Shown: positions 16,995-24,115 of the stretch, in pieces
Numbering within the stretch: position 1 is the first letter of the stretch
Layout of the letters: every line of letters begins with the position of its first letter
Virus record (IMG/VR): IMGVR_UViG_3300030102_005606
Coordinates: 1-28,743 of that record
DNA length: 28,743 nucleotides
Direction: 5' to 3' (one strand)
From: a virus
Notes under the pieces: generated by a model
Databases searched by the model: none
Told to the model about the DNA's origin: nothing
What the model saw: only the letters and a program-made list of their open reading frames with translations
Program-made: the position numbers and the translations under genes

Positions 16995-17391
16995 TCTCTT
17001 CTACCATATTGTTTCTAGCTACGCCTTTCCATTTTTCAGCAGTCCTCAAGCCACCAAGACCAAGTAAAGATAAAGTTAGAGTCATTAAACCTTCTGTATT
17101 TAACACAGGTGGTTGAATTGACGATCCTGAAATAACAACTACCCAATTCATTATTGGAGCTAAGAAGAAGCTCCACAACAAGCCCAAACAAGCCACCCAC
17201 ATGATAGCCGGCCTGGCTCCCGCCACAAACACAGAAGCATGTTTAGCTTGAGCTAAATTAATTTCGTTTTGTTGCTTGGATAACTCAAACATCTGAGTTT
17301 TGATTGCATGTTCAAGTTCCATTTTTTTTGTTTTGTCTGGAACTATCTTATCTAACAAGCCTGTTATTGGGCCTAAAAATTTATCAATCAT
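16972..17391 (-). CDS. Holin of the 3TM / GTA-holin type
   Basis: A 139-aa membrane protein expected to open the inner membrane so the lysozyme can reach the wall. An amphipathic N-terminal third with helix MELEHAIKTQMFELSKQQNE is followed by GARPAIMWVACLGLLWSFF, LAPIMNWVVVISG (about 60-90) and MTLTLSLLGLGGLRTAEKWK (about 103-122), the layout of the GTA_holin_3TM family. I chose the ATG at 17391 because AGAGGTGAGG lies just upstream; the longer GTG frame starting at 17400 begins inside that ribosome-binding site. It lies about 10 kb from the lysozyme, on the other strand, and overlaps the MscS-like gene upstream. Confidence 0.88.
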   Translation of the reverse strand: MIDKFLGPITGLLDKIVPDKTKKMELEHAIKTQMFELSKQQNEINLAQAKHASVFVAGARPAIMWVACLGLLWSFFLAPIMNWVVVISGSSIQPPVLNTEGLMTLTLSLLGLGGLRTAEKWKGVARNNMVEENVKDAYK

Positions 17392-17746
17392 CTGCCTCAC
17401 CTCTTAATATTTTTTCTAATTTAGCTTTCTTCTCCTCAGTACTATCGACATGTAAATCTTTATCAATTATTTTTTCTAATTTCAAATAATCAATCCTTTG
17501 ATTTGGGACATATCGCCAAGTGTAACCATCTTTAGCGGTAACGCCAAAGACAGAAGTAGTCATGCCGATTTTTATTACTACAGCCTCCTCTCCATCAAGT
17601 TTTACTTTATCGCCTTCTTGAAATTGTGGGTTCATTTTAAAGTTCAATCCTTTGATAAAACTTACTGACCAATCCTTTAAGGCTAATCCTGAAATTACTG
17701 AAGCAACAAAAATAGACAACTCTAAATAGTATTGCTCTAAGTTCAT
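17384..17746 (-). CDS. Truncated MscS-like protein (pore helix plus beta domain)
   Basis: A 120-aa protein. Residues 11-38 (SIFVASVISGLALKDWSVSF) align with the pore-lining TM3 of MscS channels, including GLAL, and residues 40-90 with the MscS beta domain: FQEGDKVKL (42-50), VVIKIGMTTSVFGV, KDGYTWRYVPNQRI (72-85). E. coli MscS has two more N-terminal TM helices and a large C-terminal cage; both are absent here, leaving only the channel core. A charged tail (99-120) replaces the cage. The gene lies directly upstream of the holin and overlaps it by 8 nt if the holin starts at 17391. A role in lysis or osmotic control is inference. Confidence 0.65.
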   Translation of the reverse strand: MNLEQYYLELSIFVASVISGLALKDWSVSFIKGLNFKMNPQFQEGDKVKLDGEEAVVIKIGMTTSVFGVTAKDGYTWRYVPNQRIDYLKLEKIIDKDLHVDSTEEKKAKLEKILRGEADD

Positions 17747-17756
17747 ATAGCATATT

Positions 17757-18218
17757 CTAAAACCCTATTTCCTCTCTGTCCAAGCCTAATGGCTTTTCTG
17801 ACAGACATTTACATATATCTTTTGGAAAATGTACGTATGGCTCGTTATCTTCTTCAAACTTTGGATCCTCTTTTAGATTCATTCTTATATCGTATTCATG
17901 TTCAGGATCCCATTGATGATACCAAACGCTATCTTTCATAGCCCATACAATAATAAAAGGAACTCCGCTTGATCTTGCAAAAGAGGCTCCTTTTCTTAAC
18001 TTATTAGCAGACACAATAAAAGTTTCATACTTAGTTGCAGGAAAAGAACGACATTTAACTTCACACCAAAAACAATTATTTTTAGATTCTATCCAATAAT
18101 CTAGACTGTAATTAGTTGGCAACTTATGGCAAGTAACTCCCCATAAACCTTCTAAAAAGCCAGCAACTCTTTCTTCTCGTTTTTGATCATCTTTGGTTTC
18201 TAAGCTTGGTGTTTTCAT
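17757..18218 (-). CDS. PD-(D/E)XK nuclease, resolvase-like
   Basis: A 153-aa protein with a clear PD-(D/E)XK signature: Glu16 in the first helix (REERVAGFLEGLWG), Asp40 in NYSLDYWIES, and Glu53-Val-Lys55 in FWCEVKCR, followed by a helix and the strand VPFIIVWAMKD. Such small nucleases in phages often act on branched DNA, as Holliday-junction resolvase-like enzymes, or on host DNA; the target is not shown. It starts 2 nt after the prim-pol stop behind GAGGAGT, so it is probably co-expressed with replication genes. It is not an obvious paralogue of the nuclease at 6709-7140 beyond the shared fold motifs. Confidence 0.8.
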   Translation of the reverse strand: MKTPSLETKDDQKREERVAGFLEGLWGVTCHKLPTNYSLDYWIESKNNCFWCEVKCRSFPATKYETFIVSANKLRKGASFARSSGVPFIIVWAMKDSVWYHQWDPEHEYDIRMNLKEDPKFEEDNEPYVHFPKDICKCLSEKPLGLDREEIGF

Positions 18219-18220
18219 AG

Positions 18221-20350
18221 CTACTCCTCAAAAAAGTTTGGATCGACAGCCACTAATCTTTTAGTTGGCCTTCCTTTTCCTCCCACCTTTACTTCTACCT
18301 CTTGAATTTCTCTTGCATTCATAAGCCTCTCTATAATTTCTTTAACTTCATAAGACTTCATGCTTCTAAATAGTTCGTGCCTATCAACTTCTCTTTTTGA
18401 TATACCCTCACCGTTTCTTGACCTAATAAATGAAAGTACTTGCTTGATTTTTGATTCAATTGCTGAACTTGCAACCCTATCACGACATGCTTCAATAAAA
18501 AGCAAGTCATAGTATCTGACAAAATCAACACACCATTTCATAATGTCCCCTGGAATCTTTTTTGCTTTAGGGTTCTCCGCAAGAGTAACTGAAAGGGATA
18601 GTCGCATGGCTTTTTCTCGGGATCTTGATAGTAATGGCTCTAAATTATCTTTCTCAAGTATATCTTGCCTTTTTACAATTTCAGATGCAAAGTCCTGCAA
18701 CACTAATTCTGCGTCTTGGTCAAAGTCTAAGACGACTTGCTCAAGATCAATATCAGCATTGTCAATAGCTACTTCATAAAAATCATTTATAGGTCGTCTT
18801 ACATAATTTACCCAATTAACAATCCTTAGTGGCGCTTCTCTAAATTTTTTTAGTTGAGCAACTCTTCTTGGTTCTTTTGATTCTACAATCAAGAATCTAT
18901 TTAAAAAACCGTCTGCTATCCTTCCACTATTCAAAGCTTTATAAAAGTTTTTAGGTACTGATAAGCCTACTAAAGTTATGTTTGGTTTATGAGTAAGCCT
19001 ATTCATAAATTGATCTTTATATTGATCAGGTACATTCATTAAAGAATAATTATCTGGCCTCAAAGTACCATGGCATCTACCCCAAGCTTCCATTAAAGTT
19101 TGTAATCCATCTTCTCTGTTAAAATTTTGTTGTCCACCAATTGACTCTAGCCTTTTACCAAATTCATCCATAATAGTAATCTGAGTTGGTCTTTGTCTAA
19201 GTATTGAATGCACAGCTCCGCTTGATGTATATCCGTCTCCCACTATTAACTTTGAATGTTGTGATTCATTCAGAATGGTTTCAACAAATGTTTTGATGTT
19301 TTCTTTTCCTTGTCCAGACTTTGCAATACACATAAAGAACAAACTAGAAAAATTATTCATGTTGGTTCTATAAACTCTTCCGCAAGATACAGCAGCTAAA
19401 GATAACGCAGCAACCATTGATAATTCAGGTTGTGGTACTTGAGCTATATCTTCACAAAAGTTGTACATGTCTTTAAGTAATCCAGGGGGATCATACAAAT
19501 CTTTTGGTGGTTTTATGTTATCTACCGCTTGAACAAATAAAGGAGCCTTTTGGTTTTTTCTATCGTGTGTAGATTTCACACTATCTACTACTTGGTCAAT
19601 TTCCCTTATGGTAAGTGGCGGGTTGTTATTAGTGTTCCACGACCTTAAAAAGAATTTTGTAAAATTTAAGTTCACATTCTTTGAAATCATATACCCAGCG
19701 ATTCTTGCTGCTTGATCATTTCTTGAACCTTCATTAACACCGTCTAAAGAGAAAGGTACAGTAATGTTCTTGTCCTTTGCTCCTGACTCTTTAGGTACAC
19801 CAGTTATTTTGTACCATTCTTTTTCAGTAAAGTCTGGCAAGTCTCCAATATCGTAAACACTCCACCCATCAAGAAAAACTGGTTTATAAATTGCACCGTT
19901 AGCGTGTCTGTTGTATGGAGCTATTATCAGACCGCCTTCTCCTCTTATATCAATCAGTCTTTCTATTGGAGTGTCATTAGTTCTTCTTGTCGCAAAGGTT
20001 GTAAAGTTTTGTGGATTGTTATAATAAAAGTGCATACCTTTACCAGTAATTACTTTGTATGGTGTTACTGGTAGATTTTCTTCTACCCAAGTCATAGCTT
20101 CGGGTGTATCTGCATCAACAACAATAAACTTACCGCAAACAATAGCAACAACAAGATCATCTCTATCTTTAAACCACTCTTCAACTTTTTCTCTTTCAGG
20201 TCTTTTAGTTTTATATTCTTCCCAAGAACCTAAATTTTTTGGGGGCTTTTTATCTTTTCTCTGCAAAGGAATTACGCTGAGGCCTTCTTCGTAGTAAGCC
20301 ATAGCTAATTCATAAGGAGAGTCCTCCTCTGATAAATTAATTTGAAACAT
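18221..20350 (-). CDS. Prim-pol (AEP) primase-polymerase fused to DUF3987-type ATPase
   Basis: A 709-aa replication protein. Residues 10-170 are a prim-pol domain: LAMAYYEEGLSVIPLQ, the metal site VVDADTPEA with Asp79 and Asp81, the GKGMHFYY motif with His107, and IDIRGEGGLIIAPYNRH. Residues about 203-260 fit a PriCT linker. From about 285 a P-loop-type ATPase region follows: CIAKSGQGKEN (Walker A-like, 341-351), ITIMDEFGKRL (Walker B-like, 391-401) and the GLSVPKNFYKAL, DGFLNRFLIVES segment typical of DUF3987. The C-terminus (about 635-705, GISKREVDRHELFR) looks like a winged helix. It likely primes and drives replication; helicase activity is unproven. The ATG directly follows the HTH gene stop. 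Confidence 0.88.
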   Translation of the reverse strand: MFQINLSEEDSPYELAMAYYEEGLSVIPLQRKDKKPPKNLGSWEEYKTKRPEREKVEEWFKDRDDLVVAIVCGKFIVVDADTPEAMTWVEENLPVTPYKVITGKGMHFYYNNPQNFTTFATRRTNDTPIERLIDIRGEGGLIIAPYNRHANGAIYKPVFLDGWSVYDIGDLPDFTEKEWYKITGVPKESGAKDKNITVPFSLDGVNEGSRNDQAARIAGYMISKNVNLNFTKFFLRSWNTNNNPPLTIREIDQVVDSVKSTHDRKNQKAPLFVQAVDNIKPPKDLYDPPGLLKDMYNFCEDIAQVPQPELSMVAALSLAAVSCGRVYRTNMNNFSSLFFMCIAKSGQGKENIKTFVETILNESQHSKLIVGDGYTSSGAVHSILRQRPTQITIMDEFGKRLESIGGQQNFNREDGLQTLMEAWGRCHGTLRPDNYSLMNVPDQYKDQFMNRLTHKPNITLVGLSVPKNFYKALNSGRIADGFLNRFLIVESKEPRRVAQLKKFREAPLRIVNWVNYVRRPINDFYEVAIDNADIDLEQVVLDFDQDAELVLQDFASEIVKRQDILEKDNLEPLLSRSREKAMRLSLSVTLAENPKAKKIPGDIMKWCVDFVRYYDLLFIEACRDRVASSAIESKIKQVLSFIRSRNGEGISKREVDRHELFRSMKSYEVKEIIERLMNAREIQEVEVKVGGKGRPTKRLVAVDPNFFEE

Positions 20351-20671
20351 TTAGGACTGTAGATCTTGTATGTTTCCAAAAATAGATTCGTAAGTTAGCT
20401 TACCCTCTGTTGCTTTGATTATTTGATGTGCTTGTTTGATAGATGGATTTCTATAACCATATCGCCAAGCTTTGATAGATGCTTCAGAACAATCAAAAGT
20501 AGTTGCAGATTCTTTAACTCCTAAAAACTCAATATAGTCTTTAAGTGAATAGTGCTTTACTTTTTTGTTTTGAAACTCTGGCTCATGCCCAGATTTTTTA
20601 AGATTTTTAAGTGCCTCATCCGATAATTTTTTTTGTCGGTGGTAGTAGTTTGCTTTCCAAATTTCATTCAT
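20351..20671 (-). CDS. HTH DNA-binding protein, putative repressor/regulator
   Basis: A 106-aa protein, first gene of the leftward replication operon. Residues about 43-98 look like a Cro/YdaS-type helix-turn-helix: LKDYIEFLGV, ATTFDCSEASIKAWRYGYRN (57-76, probable recognition helix within SEASIKAW), PSIKQAHQIIKATEGKLTYE. The basic N-terminus may add DNA contacts. AGGAG lies 6 nt before the ATG. The gene faces a divergent promoter that drives the Sak4-like operon, and an inverted repeat sits between the two starts, so it may control both directions. No dimerisation or inducer domain is visible. Confidence 0.72.
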   Translation of the reverse strand: MNEIWKANYYHRQKKLSDEALKNLKKSGHEPEFQNKKVKHYSLKDYIEFLGVKESATTFDCSEASIKAWRYGYRNPSIKQAHQIIKATEGKLTYESIFGNIQDLQS

Positions 20672-20693
20672 TTTTTGCTCCTCTTAATAAATG

Positions 20694-20722
20694 TTTACAC
20701 ATAGTATAGTATAGACTATAAT
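20694..20722 (+). promoter_or_regulatory. Sigma70-type promoter for the Sak4/SSB operon
   Basis: TTTACA at 20694-20699 and TATAAT at 20717-20722, separated by 17 bp: five of six and six of six consensus bases with ideal spacing. A start near 20729 would give about a 30-nt leader with AGAGGTGA before the GTG at 20759. Strong early promoter by sequence, presumably read by host RNA polymerase. Confidence 0.8.
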
Positions 20723-20729
20723 CTTTCAA
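20703..20729 (-). promoter_or_regulatory. Possible leftward promoter for the HTH/prim-pol operon
   Basis: On the minus strand TTGAAA (20724-20729) and TATACT (20703-20708) are 15 bp apart, shorter than the usual 16-18. It would overlap the rightward promoter face to face. Plausible because the leftward genes need a start, but weaker than its partner. Confidence 0.35.
20705..20720. promoter_or_regulatory. Inverted repeat, candidate operator
   Basis: TATAGT and ACTATA are exact inverted copies around a 4-nt centre (20705-20710 and 20715-20720). They overlap the spacer and -10 of the rightward promoter, and ATAGT repeats in tandem just to the left. A protein bound here would block the promoter; the adjacent HTH protein is the obvious candidate. 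In AT-rich DNA a 6-bp arm can arise by chance. Confidence 0.45.
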
Positions 20730-20758
20730 GTTCATTAATTAAAACAGAGAGGTGAAGA

Positions 20759-21493
20759 GTGAGCATAAAAAATAAAATCGTTACACCTAGTCAGTTAGTA
20801 GATGATCAAGGAGCTAAAATCCTTATCTTTGGCGAAGCTGGTTCAGGTAAAACAACTATATGTGAAACAGCACCAGGTAAGACACTTGTTATATCTGCCG
20901 AAGCTGGTTTACTTTCTATTAAAGACTCTAAGAATGTTGATGCTTTAGAAGTCAAAGAGGCTGCTGAAGTTATGGAGATTCATAGACTTTTAGAATCTGG
21001 TGAAATTAAGTACGACACCGTTTGTCTCGATTCAATATCAGAGATAAGTGAAATCTTGCTTAATTTTGAAAAATCAAGAAACAAAGATCCTAGAGCTGCA
21101 TACGGTAACGTACAAGAAAGCATGACTAATGTTATGAGAGCTTATAGAGATCTTAAAATGCACGTTGTCTTTTTAGCTAAAAGTGAAAGAACTATTGCTG
21201 ACGGCATACCTAACTTTGAACCAAAAATGGTTGGTACTAAATTAGGTCAAGCGGTTACTTATTTCTTTGATGAAGTGTTAGCTTTAAGGATAATTGAAGA
21301 TCAAGACGAAGAAGGTAATGTAATCAAAAGAAGATGGTTGCAAACTGAAACTGGTCAAGGTCATGTGGCTAAAGATAGGAGTGGTAAGTTAAATCCATTT
21401 GAAGAACCTGATCTTACAAAACTTATTGATAAGTTAGGATTCGGAAAGACGAAACAAGCCACACAAGAAGAACCTTTAACTAAAGCGGGGTAA
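20759..21493 (+). CDS. Sak4-like RecA-fold ATPase (single-strand annealing recombinase)
   Basis: A 244-aa AAA_24/RecA-core protein. Walker A is GEAGSGKTT (25-33), Walker B about residue 84-92 (YDTVCLDSIS), followed by ESMTNVMRAYRDLKMHVVFL, the strand pattern of Sak4 recombinases. Studied Sak4 proteins anneal or exchange homologous single strands with help from a phage SSB, and the next gene here encodes such an SSB. It starts with GTG after AGAGGTGA; no in-frame ATG lies near. Two bases separate it from the SSB gene. A strong promoter precedes it. Confidence 0.85.
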   Translation: MSIKNKIVTPSQLVDDQGAKILIFGEAGSGKTTICETAPGKTLVISAEAGLLSIKDSKNVDALEVKEAAEVMEIHRLLESGEIKYDTVCLDSISEISEILLNFEKSRNKDPRAAYGNVQESMTNVMRAYRDLKMHVVFLAKSERTIADGIPNFEPKMVGTKLGQAVTYFFDEVLALRIIEDQDEEGNVIKRRWLQTETGQGHVAKDRSGKLNPFEEPDLTKLIDKLGFGKTKQATQEEPLTKAG

Positions 21494-21495
21494 TA

Positions 21496-21975
21496 ATGGT
21501 AGATTTTGCAGACGTTGATTTCATTGATTCTGTTGATGAAATGCCTATTGGGCCAAGCGTGGCTCCAGAAGGAACTTATCCTTGTAAGGTAATAGAAAGT
21601 GTTAAATACCAATCTAAATCAGGTAACAATACTTTGAAAATTACTTTTCAAGTAGATAACGGTAAATATAAAGATCATGTTGAATACTTCAGTCTTTGGC
21701 ATCCAACCGAAGATGTAAGAAGAATTGCAACTGAAAAGTTTACTAGATTGGCTAAAGCAGTAGGGTTTAAAAAGTACCCAGATGATGCTTCAGCCTATGT
21801 TGGTAAAGAATTACTTATGAATCTCAGAAATGTAGATGAAGATTGGAAAGATAATGACGGTAATACTCGTACTACGACTAAAACTGTTGTGAGGTCTTAT
21901 GAATTTAAGAATGACTTTCCACAAACTTCTGAAACTAAATCTGATGAGGCAGAAGTAAGTCCACCTCCTTTTTAA
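21496..21975 (+). CDS. Single-stranded DNA-binding protein, DUF669 type
   Basis: A 159-aa protein with the DUF669 layout: APEGTYPCKVIESVKYQSKS, NNTLKITFQVDNGKYKDHVE, FTRLAKAVGFKKYP and GKELLMNLRNVDED. These proteins act as phage SSBs, protecting unwound DNA and supporting annealing recombinases. The C-terminus is an acidic linker ending EVSPPPF, resembling the acidic, Phe-terminated tail that cellular SSBs use to recruit partners. It is co-transcribed with the Sak4-like gene. The core (about 20-140) is a probable OB fold. Confidence 0.82.
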   Translation: MVDFADVDFIDSVDEMPIGPSVAPEGTYPCKVIESVKYQSKSGNNTLKITFQVDNGKYKDHVEYFSLWHPTEDVRRIATEKFTRLAKAVGFKKYPDDASAYVGKELLMNLRNVDEDWKDNDGNTRTTTKTVVRSYEFKNDFPQTSETKSDEAEVSPPPF

Positions 21976-21987
21976 TTAAAAGAATGT

Positions 21988-22206
21988 TTAGGGGGAGTCT
22001 TGTATATGCTCCCCCTTCTCAAGAATCCCCTTAGCTCTATCTAAATTCATTTGCAACAAAGGACAATAATTTTGTTTTTCTTGTTGTACTTCTAAAGCAT
22101 TTACTAAACATTGAAAAGCAGTAGTTAACTCTTTTCTTTCCTCTGCCATTTGATCAATTCTTTTTTCAAGATTGATTACATATATTTTTTTATTTAGTTT
22201 TTTCAT
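21988..22206 (-). CDS. Small coiled-coil protein, unknown
   Basis: A 72-aa protein: basic N-terminus MKKLNKKIYVINLEKRIDQM, a helical middle (ERKELTTAFQCLVNALEVQ) and a short tail. Function unknown. The ATG overlaps the stop of the 51-aa gene upstream (ATGA), with AAGGAAG just before it. Its 3' end runs through the GC-rich hairpin at 21990-22016. Confidence 0.6.
   Translation of the reverse strand: MKKLNKKIYVINLEKRIDQMAEERKELTTAFQCLVNALEVQQEKQNYCPLLQMNLDRAKGILEKGEHIQDSP
21990..22016. terminator. Hairpin between convergent operons
   Basis: AGGGGGAG (21990-21997) and CTCCCCCT (22009-22016) form an 8-bp, GC-rich stem with an 11-nt loop. It lies 15 nt after the SSB stop and would end rightward transcripts; no strong U-run follows on either strand, so it may act as a pause or a weak bidirectional terminator. 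It also codes the last codons of the opposite-strand gene at 21988. Confidence 0.5.
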
Positions 22207-22358
22207 CTTCCTTGTCCTCTATATTTTAATTTTGATTGTCTCCTTTTGTGTTTGTTCAAAGTGCTAGTCATAGTATTTTTATGAATACCCTGGCTAGTTT
22301 TTTTTCCTCTAGAACCACAAACCGAATTATGTTGTTGAAAGTTTTTTGTTTTTTGCAT
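22203..22358 (-). CDS. Basic 51-aa phage protein
   Basis: A 51-aa frame starting MQKTKNFQQHNSVCGSRGKK and ending NKHKRRQSKLKYRGQGR. It is very rich in Lys, Arg and Gln, with no membrane segment, so nucleic-acid binding is plausible. It begins 2 nt after the preceding stop and ends in an ATGA overlap with the next gene, filling the gap exactly. The closing NKHKRR...YRGQGR reminds me of short basic proteins in T4-like and cyanophage genomes, a weak memory I could not test. No good ribosome-binding site; perhaps coupled to the upstream gene. Confidence 0.5.
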   Translation of the reverse strand: MQKTKNFQQHNSVCGSRGKKTSQGIHKNTMTSTLNKHKRRQSKLKYRGQGR

Positions 22359-22360
22359 AA

Positions 22361-22624
22361 CTATTTAAGATTTAATTTTATAATTTCAAAAGCAACTGAT
22401 ACTTTTGCTAATTTTTTTTCTGCTTTTTCTAATTTTTGTTGATGGCCAGTATCTGTCCAATCATGTGCAACTTCGTCTATAAATTTTTCCATAATATCTA
22501 CAGCTTCATTAACCGTATTTACCACCTCAGATTCTTCATATTGCTCTTTCAAAGTATTCCATAAAGCTTCGTTATATTCTTTTTCAGCTTTTTTATTTTT
22601 CTTTTTACGCCTTGTTATTTTCAT
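22361..22624 (-). CDS. Small charged helical protein, unknown
   Basis: An 87-aa protein. N-terminal basic cluster (ITRRKKKNKKAEKEY), then an acidic helical core (VVNTVNEAVDIMEKFIDEVA) and a coiled-coil-like end (KLEKAEKKLAKVSVAFEIIK). No recognised family. The ATG overlaps the methyltransferase stop (ATGA), so translation is coupled; it may be a partner of the methyltransferase or simply a fellow early gene. Confidence 0.6.
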   Translation of the reverse strand: MKITRRKKKNKKAEKEYNEALWNTLKEQYEESEVVNTVNEAVDIMEKFIDEVAHDWTDTGHQQKLEKAEKKLAKVSVAFEIIKLNLK

Positions 22625-23922
22625 AATTCCATATTTTTCAAGATGTGAGATATAACAGAGACTGTAAAACCATTTCCAAGCATTTTAAATCTTTGTGTTT
22701 TTGAAACGCAGTTTGTGTAATTATCTGGAACCGTTTGAAGGCGCTCACACTCTATTGGCAATAACTTTCTCCAAGATAATTTTTCTTCGCTTACAGCTAC
22801 GTTATCTTTTTCTACTGAGCTCAAAGCATTACTCTTTTCATCTTTTCTAAGTTCTAACATTTGTTTTGGTTTTGTTTCTTTCCATTTAACTCGTTGTCCT
22901 TCATCATCATAGGATCTAGCTCTCCAAGCACCAGACAGCACTTTAGGCTCTCTATTGCCACCTTGCATAGTATTTAATGTAGGAGACTTGCCCTCTGGCG
23001 AATAAACTCTTTTAAGTATGTCATGTCCATTTATATCAATAGCTACGCCAACTTGTTTTGGCTCCTTCAAAGCAAAAAGACTATCGGTTGATTGTTTGTG
23101 TTGATTTGCAAGTAAGGCACCGCTTTTCTCTTGATTTGGTTGAAAAGCTCTGGATCTAGGATTGTTTGTCAATCTATCGTTTAATTTGTCAGATATTTCT
23201 ACATCTTTTTTTATCCAACTTTGAATTTGTCCTTTATACATAGTCGCTGTTAAAGTCTTAGATTTGCCAACATCAATATGCCTTACTTGGTTAGCTCTAG
23301 GCTCACCATGGAAATGATTTTGTAGGTATTGTGGCACTTCTTCTTGCCATTCCTCCTCTTTAACTAAAATATCTTTTAGAACTATTCCTTGATCCTCTGG
23401 CTGTTCAACATTTGGTATGTTAGTCCAATACAGCCTAAGCCTATTTTGAGCTGATACAAGAGCCGAATTTATTAAGATAGGCTTTATCTTACCTTCAAAT
23501 AAATCTTCTCCCTGGAAGTCTGGATAACAAGCAGAAACCTGATCTGTTATAACGTCTTGAAACTGTTGTTTCATTCTTACATTTTCTAACAAAAAGTATT
23601 TTGGTTTTATTTCTTTTAATATTCTTATGAACTCAAAAAATAATGCAGACCTTGGATCGTCAAAGGCCAACTGCTTCCCAGCAAAACTAAAACCTTGACA
23701 TGGAGAACCACAAGTTATTAAGTCAATATCTTTGTAATCTTTAGGATCTACGTTGCATACATCTCCGATTTGAATGGTATTTGGAAAGTTTTTTTGAGTT
23801 ACTTGGATAGCGTATTTATCTATTTCACTTGCATAATAAGTATCTACTTCAATACCACATTGTTGTAGAGCTAACTGAGTACAACTCATACCGTCAAACA
23901 AACTTAATACTTTAATCCCCAT
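22621..23922 (-). CDS. DNA (cytosine-5) methyltransferase
   Basis: A 433-aa C5-MTase that transfers a methyl group from SAM to cytosine C5. Motif I LSLFDGMSCTQLAL (6-19) binds SAM; motif IV GSPCQGFSFAGK (72-83) holds catalytic Cys75; motif VI is FLLENVR (110-116, Glu113); motif VIII is QNRLRLYWTNIP; motifs IX-X are ECERLQTVPDNYT and MLGNGFTVSVISHIL. The long middle, about 200-380, is the target-recognition region. The DGMSCTQLAL form of motif I resembles the DNMT3-like phage group. No restriction enzyme gene adjoins, so it is probably an orphan enzyme protecting phage DNA or modifying the host. Target sequence unknown. Confidence 0.95.
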   Translation of the reverse strand: MGIKVLSLFDGMSCTQLALQQCGIEVDTYYASEIDKYAIQVTQKNFPNTIQIGDVCNVDPKDYKDIDLITCGSPCQGFSFAGKQLAFDDPRSALFFEFIRILKEIKPKYFLLENVRMKQQFQDVITDQVSACYPDFQGEDLFEGKIKPILINSALVSAQNRLRLYWTNIPNVEQPEDQGIVLKDILVKEEEWQEEVPQYLQNHFHGEPRANQVRHIDVGKSKTLTATMYKGQIQSWIKKDVEISDKLNDRLTNNPRSRAFQPNQEKSGALLANQHKQSTDSLFALKEPKQVGVAIDINGHDILKRVYSPEGKSPTLNTMQGGNREPKVLSGAWRARSYDDEGQRVKWKETKPKQMLELRKDEKSNALSSVEKDNVAVSEEKLSWRKLLPIECERLQTVPDNYTNCVSKTQRFKMLGNGFTVSVISHILKNMEL

Positions 23923-24115
23923 TGGTTCTCGTATAGTAAATTGTAAAAGATTTGGTAGTTTTGTTAGTAATTTTTTTGATTAAACAATCTGGCGACAAAG
24001 ACTTAACTTTTTCAAAAGCATCATCAAAAGAAATGCAATCAGACGCTTCTATAATTTGCAACTTGTCCCCTCTTTGAACTTCTGCTTGATAGTCTTGTCT
24101 AACCTCTAAGGTCAT
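23912..24115 (-). CDS. Small protein, unknown
   Basis: A 67-aa protein, MTLEVRQDYQAEVQRGDKLQ onwards, beta-alpha-beta by appearance with a beta-rich end (KTTKSFTIYYTRTNGD). It overlaps the methyltransferase start by 11 nt and the 46-aa gene upstream by 17 nt. Unknown function; coupled early gene. Confidence 0.6.
   Translation of the reverse strand: MTLEVRQDYQAEVQRGDKLQIIEASDCISFDDAFEKVKSLSPDCLIKKITNKTTKSFTIYYTRTNGD

Noticed and set aside
22236-22442. 68-aa plus-strand frame, Phe/Ser-rich
   Set aside because: Opposite to two coupled minus-strand genes; its Phe/Leu-rich composition is the usual result of reading AT-rich Lys/Glu codons backwards.
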